DNA of 64,000 bases from Coffea arabica (Eukaryota > Streptophyta > Magnoliopsida > Gentianales > Rubiaceae): positions 16,448,001 through 16,512,000 of the forward strand of contig NC_092312.1 of NCBI RefSeq assembly GCF_036785885.1. Direction: 5' to 3'. The notes under the pieces are model-generated. The model did no database searches. It worked only from the letters and a program-made list of their open reading frames with translations, and was not told where the DNA came from. Positions 49,592 to 59,709 of this stretch are shown piece after piece (the stretch's first letter is position 1; every line of letters begins with the position of its first letter). A program made the translations under genes and the position numbers.

Positions 49592-51629
49592 GAGGCAGAT
49601 ATAGAAACAAGCTATAGCTAATGGGCATTCTGTCATGAACTGCGACTCTTATTTTCAAGAAAAAAGAAGAGAAAAACTGAAGCTCAAAGGTAACGATTAA
49701 TAATTGCATCTACACAAACTTATTGCATTGGGGTAAAGAGTGTGTATTAGTATATTTAGCAGACAATGAATGCAAGTCTATTTGCGACCCAAATACAAAA
49801 TCAAAGCAAATAAATAAAAGATGCAAGCGTACCATGAAGGTGATACTCAAGTGTATTGTTGGGAACAAATTCGTAAACCAGCATCCTTTGTGATCCGGCA
49901 ATACAATATCCAACGAGAGACACCAAATGGCGGTGATGGACTCGACTGATAATGTCGACTTCGGCTTGGAATTCCCTCTCCCCTTGCCCACTGTTAGCTT
50001 TGAGACTCTTCACCGCTATTTCCTTCCCATTTGGCAAGACTCCCTTGTGAACGAAGCCAAACCCACCCTGTCCTAACAAATTAGCATTGGAGAATCCTCC
50101 CGTCGCGGCTGCCAGATCACCGTAAGTAAAGCTGCTCTGGGCGAACCCGAGAGCAATGGCAGGGTGTGGCGGTGGCACAGGTGGATTGTGCGGGCCGGAA
50201 TAAGCTGCAGAGCTCATATCGCTGCTAACCATAGGTGGTGGGGGAGGTGGTGGTGCTATTGGCCACCCGTGCTCTGAACTCACGTTGGTGCTTGGGGGCA
50301 TCTTAAGAACATGGTCTTGACTGTGGGGATGGTTTTTCCAGTTCCCATGTTGCCCGCTGTAATAATCACCTGCAACAATATGGTGGCTCTCGATTTGATT
50401 AGCAATGAAACCGCTGTTCTACTACTACTGTCCACATCACTTTTCTTATTGTTTTCTAGGAGTAATTCTTTTGTCCTGTTTCTCGTTTTTATTAATTTTT
50501 CAATCAATGAATGATGTTTGGTCATCAACTAATAAGAAATTTGGGACCAAGAATTATTTTAAGTCTCTTGGCAAAATGTAAGCGAAAACTAGGAAATTGT
50601 TCAATAATTTCGTTCTTTGCACGGATACGGTTAATAGTAGTACGTAGAGCATATATACATACATATATATATATATATTGTTAGGCCCTTTGGATGCATG
50701 CAAAAATATGCTTAATTTTTTGGGTAAATCCTTAATTAACGAGTTGGTTCCAAAGCCACTTTGTGCCCTAATTTATTTTTGAGCATTTTGCTCCCTACAC
50801 TGATGGTCAAAGCTAACGGAGAGATAAAATTAAAGGACAAAAATATGCGCGCTCATATATATTAATTAGTAGTTATTGGATTAAAATATCCATGACAATG
50901 AGATCCAATTTTGCATTTTCTTCAGAAAATGTTAGAGAAAAATATGTTACATTTCACGTGACCAATAAAAATATTTTTTAAAAAAGGAAACAATAAAAAC
51001 TTGACTTCAATACTTGAAAAAAAAATTATCTGCTTTAGAAAATTTGTTTTTAAAAAATTATCTCCTTAATTTTTTTTTTTTTACCCCAGAAATAATTAGC
51101 TCAAACACAGGTGACAAATAATGTAGAAATGTTGAGAACAAAATGAGAAATAATACGTACTTCCGGCTCCACGGGAGTTATCTCTGTAGTATTGCATTTG
51201 ATCATGCGGCTTTCGCTTCTTCTTTCTCCCGCACGACACCAAAAAGACTATCATCATAAGGAGCAACAGCCCCGCTCCAGCAGCAACTCCCGCGATAACA
51301 GCCTTTTGACTGTTATAAGAGTCGCTGCTACCGTTGTCGGATGTCGGTGGCGAGTGGGACTTTGGCAGTGATTTGCCAGAATGCGGCGGTGGCGGAGGAG
51401 GAGGAGGAGGAGGTGGTGGAGGTGGAGGTGGAGGAGGTGGCGGTGAGTCACCATCTTTATTTCCATTTGATTTGGAAGGTGGGGGTGGAGATTTGTTGTC
51501 GTCACCGTCAGAAGATGGAGGTGGCGGCGGCGACGGCGACGGCGGCGGAGGCGATGGCGGCGGCGGCGATGGCGAAGGGGCCGTTGATGAGTCTGATGGT
51601 GGAGGTGGCGGTGGAGATTTCTCAGACAT
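47960..51629 (-). CDS. PERK: Proline-rich extensin-like receptor kinase
   Basis: Eight exons on the reverse strand (51629-51161, 50369-49833, 49427-49341, 49206-49136, 49022-48946, 48804-48663, 48479-48318, 48217-47960) encode 600 aa. The extracellular N terminus is rich in Ser-Pro repeats and has an uninterrupted run of about 20 prolines (about residues 63-82). One membrane segment (about 110-132) is followed by a basic stop (CGRKKKRK), a second proline-rich juxtamembrane stretch and the kinase domain: [21 protein letters not shown] (Asp about 373), DFGLAK (about 391), [20 protein letters not shown]. The tail is Ser-rich ([14 protein letters not shown]). PERKs are thought to contact pectin and monitor the wall. 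It fits the PERK4/5 group, where Arabidopsis At4g34440 lies next to coatomer gamma. Confidence 0.95.
49541..49588. repeat. (TA)n microsatellite in PERK intron 2
   Basis: An almost pure TA run of about 48 bases, preceded by a (TTC)n run at about 49519-49539, lies inside the intron between PERK exons 2 and 3. Both are length-variable simple repeats. Confidence 0.85.
50730..51050. repeat. Dispersed repeat, copy B, in PERK intron 1
   Basis: It aligns with 8500-8795 in the same orientation through TTTATTTTTGAGCA, CTCCCTAC, AAAGGACAAAAATA, TTATTGGATTAAAATAT and TTTTGCATTTT. It lies wholly within the 791-base first intron of PERK and runs antisense to nothing coding. Its family is unknown. Confidence 0.6.
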
Positions 51630-54600
51630 TTTTAGCAAGGCTTTTTGTTTTTTTTTTCTTTTTTCTTTTTTTTTTTCCCGCCCTTAATCACAACCTCCTC
51701 AGGATATACCGTGCAAACCCCGCCAGTCTCCCAAATAATGATCCCTGAATCAAATCAACATGCATGCACAAATAAGGCGTTATTTTCTTCAGTTTCCTAC
51801 GTATATATATATGAACAACCTACGACACCACAAGTCAGTACCCAACATTTGAGGAAAATCAGATACGTAAAACCAACCATCAAAATCACCACCACATACA
51901 CTGCAATTGAAACCGCATGGCAAGAAAAATTTACTTATTTTTTTTTAAAAAAAAAAGAAAAAGAAAAAGAATAATTTGCATTCATATTGATCTCCTTTCA
52001 CATGCAAAAATGATTCTTACGTAGATAGAGTTCATATATATGCAATGTGATCTTTCTTTTCTTTACTAGTCAAAAAAAAGAACATCAAGGAGGAAATATG
52101 GTGGAAGAGGGGATCTGAAAGGAACAAGAAAGATACCTTTAGGAGAAGGGCAGGGAGAAATCTCGAAGAAAGCAGCGGAAATAGATGTTGCATGGCAATC
52201 GTATCAAGAAACGAACCAGCATTCCATTTTTTTCATCCCCATACACCAGCCGAAAATAAAGGAACGAAATTTCAGTTATTACATGTACTTGTGTGATGAG
52301 AAATTACCTCAACCATTCAATTAATGTCTCACGTCTCCTATATTACCAATAGTTCTTTTTCTTTTTTTCTTTTCCTAAATTTGGTGGTACAATATAAGGC
52401 TCTAAATGGCATTCTTTAACTAATTACCTGCTTGCTAGATCAGTTATTCACAGCCGCGTTTAATCTCTTTGTGTTTTATTTTTATTCATTCAGTCCAACT
52501 CTGGCTGAAGCTCAATTGCTCCAAGATTTTTCTCGCGAAAGACAGCCTGATTATCACACTACTTCTTTAGCTGTTGCCCAACAAATGTCAAACTTCCGCA
52601 TTATCGCCGCTTTTCTGCTTGAGGTGACAATTACAACCACAAATTGCCAATTTTACCGTCCTCTTCAAAATTAATTACAGTTTTTGTTGCTTATTAATTT
52701 TCATAAGATAACTACAGATGGAATAAAATAACAGATAAGAAAAACTACGTCCTGCAGCTCATATAACAGCCAGCCGAATAATTCCAAAAAAAAAAAAATA
52801 AAAGTGAAAGAAGCATTTCTAATGCACGTTATTTTTTTTTTTTGTTGCTCTTGAAACATTTTGGCAAACACGTTAATGTTGTCTAGCGATTTAAATTTTT
52901 CCCAAAAAAAAAAAAAAACTTTTGTACAAACGAGTCCAGGTGAATTTAAACGAACTATTCGTGAACCAAGTCAAACTCGACTCATTTAATTAAGTGAACG
53001 AGTGTAATTTGATATTCAAGCTTATACGATTTGAGTCGAGTTGAGAGTACATTTAACAATTCTATACACAATTCAGTAAAACGAGAAGGGGAAGGACAAC
53101 AAGAAAAGGGTTAATGTGGATACTCAATTGATGGATAATTGTGCACCGGTTTCATAATCTCTTTTTGGAAACAGTTCAAGATTTGATCAAATAAGAAAAA
53201 TGTCTGTCCGAAGGCACGTATTAGATGGTCTAAGATTTAGGTATCTGAGGAAATTTAGCGGCAACAGTTTAGTTGATCGGACAAAGTGATAAAAGTTGCC
53301 GCTCACCCAGGCACTAACATGGGTATTATGTGCAAGAGCCCTGGGTGTAGGGCTGATGCTGGACCGAGTAGCTTAGGGACCGAGTAGCTTAGGGCTGATA
53401 CTAGATCGAGTAACTTGACTCGAACTCACAAGCTATTCGGTCAGTAGCTCAGCTTGAGTTCGGTTTGACCGAGTTTGATCTTGAGCTCGAGCTGCTTGAT
53501 AGAAGCAGTGGATCAAGTTCGAGTTTCAAAATTTTACACTCGAAGGCTCGACGAGCCTAATCGAACTTTTTTCTAATATATATTTTAATTTTTATTATTG
53601 TGAAATATCAATAATATCCTTTACTTAAAATTATACGTAAAATATTTATTTTTATTATGTGAGCTTGATTAGATTTGATTGAGCTCGAATAGGTTCGATT
53701 GAGTTTGATTTGAATTGATTATATTTAATTAAACTCGAGCTCGAGTTTGAGCTCGAATAATGTAAATTGATGTCGAGTCCGAGTTTGAATTCTAAAAGCT
53801 CGACGAGCTCGAGCTCGAGTTTAATTATTTTACTGCACTACTCGAGTTCGATTTGACTCAAACGCACTCCTACCGGGGTGGTCATTAGGATAGGTATTTT
53901 ATATTAAAATTTATTACAGCTGCCCCAAAAATGAACACCTTCCCATGGTAGAAGTCTTAAAAAAAAAAGAGTAAATTTTATATACATTAATAATGTATAC
54001 ACTATTACCATTGAATTCATTACACATGTATAAATGGTAGAGTTCAAATTTAAATTTTGTATAGCTGTCATTATTCCAATGTTGATAGTGTATACACTGT
54101 TAGTGTAGAAAAGATTAACTAAAAAAGAAGTAAACACGTAAAAATATGTCAGCAATAACAACCAAAAACTTTGAGAAATACTCTATTTACGGTTCCACTA
54201 TTTATTTTTATCATATAGCATAATAAATAAAATTATATAATTAAAATGATAAGGAGAGTATTAATGTTTTATCATATAGTCTAATAAATAGAAATGAGAT
54301 GATTAAAATGATAATAGGAGTGTCAAAACCTTTTTAAAGGAAAAAAGCCTGGATTCATAAAAATAATAGATGAATATGCAAAATAAATGTGCAGATAATA
54401 AAATAGATATCTGAAGGTGGAGGAGCGAATGCAGCATAACCCGAAACGCTCACCCTCTAGAAACGTCGTCGCCTCCGCTCGCTCTACGCAACCACGGAAA
54501 AGAAAAACATAATACTACTCCAGCTACTATAGCAATAAAGAAAAGCAGAAATCAACGACGACGGTGGCGACAGACGGCCATCGCTAACTTCTCGCCTCTT

Positions 54601-54705
54601 GTCGCTCTCCCTCTCAAAACATTCTTCTTTTCCAGCAGATAAGTAGTAGTAGTTTGCAGATCCGGGTTCGGGTCATCAAATCCGGACCTCTTGATTTTTG
54701 CCAAG
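51630..54705. other. Divergent spacer between PERK and Rab7
   Basis: The two flanking genes point away from each other. The left part should contain the PERK leader and promoter; a minus-strand donor near 52136 and acceptor near 51747 suggest a leader intron (inference). The middle holds CTCGAG-rich repeat sequence and AT-rich DNA, and the right end is the Rab7 leader. No other gene is seen. Confidence 0.55.
53390..53870. repeat. GAGCTCGAG-rich repeat element
   Basis: Dense self-complementary words (GAGCTCGAG, CTCGAGTTTGAGCTCG, GACTCGAACTC) surround an AT-rich core at about 53575-53665, so the two arms can fold on each other. It resembles the arms of the 46572 element in word content, but no clean terminal repeat or target duplication was found. 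Just to its left GACCGAGTAGCTTAGGG occurs twice in tandem (53353-53387). Confidence 0.5.
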
Positions 54706-57475
54706 ATGCCTTCCCGCAGAAGAACGCTTTTGAAGGTCATCATCCTCGGTGACAGCGGGTTAGTCTTTCACTCAACCTCCCTCTCGCGTACATACAACTA
54801 TATACACGAACATAGATTTAGATCCTATACGTGTAGGAGTGGTGGGGTTTATCTATGATTTTATGGAAGCATACTGCAGAGCATCGATCTTCAATTCTGG
54901 AGTTCTGTGACAGCCCAATTTTGATATTTCCATAATTCGTCTGTTGTATAGGTTTTGATATGCCATGACATCGTTTTCTGCTATAATGATCTGAGTTCAG
55001 CATAGGGAAAAAATTATCGCTTTTGTCTTTGGTGATTTTTTTATTTTGGGTTCTGTTTTTTTTAATTGCAGGGTGGGGAAGACCTCATTGATGAATCAGT
55101 ATCCTCCATAGTGTGGTTATTTTAGTATCTTACATTTATTGTTGGTGGTCTGTTTTCCGGACTGCAAACATAGAAGATTGAAATTTCATTCCGGGGTTTT
55201 GCATTTGCTGGCTGCTTGCTTGTTTGTCTTTTTGTCAGTTTGGTTGCCTTGAATCGATGATTTTAGGTATGTAAACAAGAAGTTCAGCAATCAATACAAG
55301 GCAACTATTGGAGCTGATTTCTTGACAAAAGAAGTGCAGTTTGAAGACAGGCTCTTCACTTTGCAGGTCTGTGTCATTGCAATTGTTTATTGCTTGGTTC
55401 ACTAAGGAGCATCAATAGAGGCTTAGTGGAGCAGTAACATAGGAATTCACTAAGCTGAAATGCTGTTTTCTGATTTCCCATTTTTCGCTCCCAGATTTCA
55501 CTGGTTCCAGCCTTGCCTACGGCATAGTCAGAATTTAGGAGAATAATTTAGAAAATATTTGATACAAATATAGATGTTTGTGTGTAATATCCTATGCGAT
55601 AATGCTCGGATTTTTTTGGTGAAAAAATTGTTTAATAGTGTTTTCGTTCTCTTTGAGTAATTGCTATGAATTAGATCAAGGATAGGTTTTAGGACTTATT
55701 GTCAAAATCACATTCTTCAGAAAAAGCAAGTTAAGGGAGTTGAGAGGAATTCTAACAGAATCATTATAACAGTCATTCAGCGGTAACTCCATCCCACCCA
55801 GAACTATTTTGTCGTATAAACAATCCAATTTGGGATTATGAATGTCTGAGATATACCTTTAGCTGTTTGGTGCACTTAATTGTCTTAGATATCCTCTGGC
55901 AGTAAGGTGTTTCTTGTAGGAACAAGGAAGAAAACTTTTGTTCAGCAAAGCTGTAATCAATGAACATAAGGGTTGTAAATAAATGTATTTTTCTAGTAAA
56001 GACACAAGGGTTGTGTTTGTTTCATGGATGTTGTTTATTTCTTTCCAATTTAGTGGCATCACTAGTTCTCGTGCATAATATTACCCATGGTTGAGCTTCT
56101 TTTCAGTCTAAAATGTTACTACATATCATGTAGGTTAATATTCTAGTATGTAACTTCTAGTGCGAAGGCTTAAGATTGTGGTTCATGTGTTAGATAGATT
56201 TGGGATACAGCAGGGCAGGAAAGGTTTCAGAGCCTTGGTGTTGCTTTCTATCGTGGTGCGGATTGCTGCGTCCTTGTTTACGATGTGAATGTGATGAAGT
56301 CTTTTGATAATCTAAATAATTGGAGGGAAGAGTTCCTCATACAGGTAATTTGGCATGAGTTATGAGCAAAGGTCCAGCATCAGTGAGATTTTAGAGTGCT
56401 TGATTATATTGGAAAACCGAATTCCTTTGAATCATATAATAATATACTGCAGGCCAGTCCTTCAGATCCAGATAATTTTCCATTTGTTGTGCTGGGAAAC
56501 AAGATTGATGTGGATGGTGGAAATGGTAGAGTGGTAAGTTTTATATATGATTTGCATAATTTTAAACTCTGACGCACTGATAAATGGTTGTACCAGTATA
56601 TAGTTCATCCTAAAAGTTAAAATACTTTTAGTGTCTAAAAGTTTAAATTTTTATGTGGAAACAACAGGTGTCTGAGAAAAAGGCCCGAGCATGGTGTGCC
56701 TCTAAGGGAAACATTCCATACTTTGAGACTTCTGCAAAGGATGGCACAAATGTGGAAGAAGCTTTTCAATGCATTGCCAAAAATGCCTTAAAAAGTGAAG
56801 AAGAAGAAGAAATGTAAGTCTGAATCATCATTCTCCAGTAATTAGTTACTAGGGAAAGGAATTCTTTAAAGAGATAAACCATGTTATATGTGTTCTAGAC
56901 AAATTGACATCAAATTCAGGTAGTCGGAGGAATTGGCACATAAATCAGGACACCAGCTAATGTTTGTCTTATAAGTTTATTAAATTTCCTGGTTCCACGT
57001 GAAAACACTCACATGTTAGCTGCATATGGCCGGCCCATTTCTTACCTACCTTTTGTCCCTAGGTCTGCATGAATTCAAGAAATGGATATTTCTTTTGCAA
57101 GTTGATAGCTTTGAGAAATACTTCATTCATTGTTAGACAATATGAAACTTACTCAAGTTCAATCATGATTATTTTGAGCTTGCAAAATACAATTTGATTA
57201 ATAATCTTTGGAGCACTGTAAACATGGCCTTTTGCTATTTCAAATTAATTCGAAGTCAGAATATAAGAGTATAAAGGTTCCTGGTGCTTTTGATACAATT
57301 TTCTTATTTTAGCTACTTGGTATGCTCTATTCCGTTTTTAGAATATGGTGAGAATGTACTGATAAAATGTCGTTGCTTTGTTCTTGTGGGGCATTGAATG
57401 TCATGAAGATACTTGCGTGACACTATTGATGTTGCAAGCAGCAGCCAGCAGAGGTCATCTGGGTGCGAGTGTTAA
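54706..57475 (+). CDS. RABG3: Rab7 small GTPase, RABG3 class
   Basis: Seven exons (54706-54758, 55072-55098, 55267-55366, 56198-56344, 56453-56533, 56668-56813, 57409-57475) encode 206 aa, the usual plant Rab7 length. Visible motifs are GDSGVGKT (15-22), effector region [16 protein letters not shown] (62-68), NKID (125-128), ETSAK (156-160) and the C-terminal CEC that is geranylgeranylated. Exon 2 has only 27 bases. RABG3 proteins act on late endosomes and tonoplast in vacuolar delivery and autophagy. The last exon reads YLRDTIDV where relatives usually have YLPDTIDV. Phase 2 joining of exon 6 to exon 7 avoids an in-frame stop that would follow exon 6 directly. Confidence 0.95.
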
Positions 57476-59709
57476 ATTGAGTAACATGGTCTTGAGTCTG
57501 ATTACAGAACAAATCCTCCAAAGCACTCCATCATCTGGCTCATCTTCATTTTATTTATTTGATTTATGAGGCCAAACTTGTACATTGATGTTTGCGTGAG
57601 AAAGCTGATGGTCTCTGGATGTTTGTTGACTTTCAGAAGTTTATCCTCCTCTGTATCTATTGCCTGTTTTCATGAAGCTGCCTGTTTTCATAAAGCTTCC
57701 TAGTATTCCATGCTCTCTTCTGTCAATAGTGAACAGGATGTTTTCCTTTCCGACAATCCCAGACAGCAATCATCTGCTCACTTGTGCCATGTACCGGTTT
57801 TAACAGTTAGAATTTTTATTTTTCTTGAGACCTTGCTAGAATAGTTGTTTATCCAACAAGCGGTAAACTCCACTCCGGCGTTGGTGGGCTTGGTATGGGT
57901 GCAATCATGCGCTTGGCCTTCTTTGGCCTGTGTTTGGGTGGGAATTGGGGTTTCGGGTGATGTTTTGAGTTCAACTGGTATCCGCTCCGCTGTATAACAT
58001 ATTTTAGGTAATAGTAATACGCTGCATTGTCATGATCGAATGCATGCACAGCCAAACGTTGAACGTAAAAACAAATTTACGGTCAATAATCTTACATTAT
58101 CAAGGCTCTTTAACCTTTAAGGTGTAATTAATTTCGCCTGCGGTCCCATTCTTCCAACCCCTGCCAAGAGTATAAAAGTACTCCAGGTGCTGTTGGCGGG
58201 TTTATGATTGTTAACTATCGAAGCCCACATAATGCGCTCCAGTGCTGTTTACAGGTGCTCTTTTTATGTCATCACTTTGAAACGTATTTTAATGTCAATG
58301 GCTAAAGTAGTTGCATCCTGTTAGCCCTCATCCTCATGCCGACTGTTTTAATCAGACAGACGACGGTGCTTGCATGAACAAAAACCCAGCAGCAGCCGAA
58401 ACAGTTTAACTCGGGAAAATTTATATGGACGACATGCTACTGTCAACGGCGAGGAGGAGGAGGAGGAGGAGGAGGATGAGGAGGGGAGGGGGGGGGGGGG
58501 GGGAAGGGGAGACAAAAGCTTCACAAATTCAAAGTTGGTTACCACTAAATACCACAATAACTCAGGGCTAACTCAGTGGTTAGGAGAGGACTCAGGGTTT
58601 AAATCCTATGCCTATCAATTGGAGGTTAAAAAAAAAAGGACCACAATCACCAATTCTCTTAGAAACTGCATGCTGTATATTTTAACAATTCATCTAACCT
58701 AAGATGCTTTACTGAGAAAATTTCTACATCCATCTAGAGGCTTCATAATAAGTTCTTCCACGGGGATGTGCAAACAAATTATGAGCCAATTCAATCTGGA
58801 TCCAGCCTCTAATCCATTCGAAGAAGCATATAGATGCTTTTAATGGTCTCGGTGATCTTCCAATTATATAGCCGAACAAAAGATGCTGGCACACCTGATT
58901 AATATATGGATCACGTTCTCAACACACAGCAATAATACAAGAGAAATCAGAGATCGATACTAATGCATGCATAGCAGGGACGATGTTATACTGCATTCAA
59001 AACGCACAGCAAATCCACCCAAAAAATAAAAGGAACAAAAAACTAGAGTAACTGCGTCCAGAAGATGCATCTGCTGAATGTATAGATGGTAACCAAGGGC
59101 AAGAATCATCAATGAACTTTTTCGACCGTCAGACAGGGGAAAAGAGTTTCCCTATTTTGGTATTATCTTCTGGTGCCATAAATGTCAACCTAATTTTCTC
59201 ATACCCAAGTCCTCTCATTCAGGTTGAGCGGACACAACTTTAGATCATAAAACATTCAAGAGCAAAGAAACACCACAACGTTTGCTTCACCACAGGCTTT
59301 GAGAAATTTAATCTAGAGAACAAAGAAAAATGACTCTAAAAGTTCTGAATACAGATCATCATCCGTCTTAGCAGGGAAGAAAAGAAAGGAGCCAACACAA
59401 TGAGGGGCAAAATTACCAAGACAAGGAAGCCAGAAACTCTAAAAATTTTTAACTAGATGGCTCATTTTCATGATGAGCAAAGGTCAAGTAAAGAAAAAAA
59501 TCTGCCAGTTTATCCCCAAGTAGAATCTTAAAGGTTAATCAATTTCTTCGTCTTTCTTTTCTATTTTATTTTTTTTTTTTGAATCAGAATCTCCTACTTT
59601 ATTTCTAACATTCAATACCACAAAAGTAAGTATTGTACATACTTGTTAAATGGTGGGCCACAGTCAGGACTAGCAAGAATGAGACGACCCATGTGCATGT
59701 CACCAGAAG
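57476..59709. other. Convergent spacer between Rab7 and SWI3D
   Basis: The Rab7 3' UTR is at left and the SWI3D 3' UTR at right. Between them are a (GAG)n/G16 purine tract at about 58450-58510 and a short SINE-like insert (listed). No gene is recognised. Confidence 0.6.
58551..58647 (+). mobile_element. Short tRNA-headed SINE-like insert with 8-bp target duplication
   Basis: ACCACAAT occurs at 58551-58558 and again at 58640-58647. The 81 bases between them carry an A-box-like TAACTCAGTGG (58569-58579), a B-box-like GGTTTAAATCC (58597-58607) spaced as in a tRNA gene, and end in a run of ten A bases. This is the layout of a tRNA-derived retroposon made of little more than its promoter head. 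Confidence 0.6.

Noticed and set aside
51334-51748. Glycine-rich and glutamate-rich frames antisense to the PERK ectodomain
   Set aside because: They are direct shadows of the proline codon runs on the reverse strand.
58370-58702. Glutamate/glycine-rich 110-aa frame at 58.4 kb
   Set aside because: It is a translation of a (GAG)n/G16 purine tract joined to the SINE-like insert.
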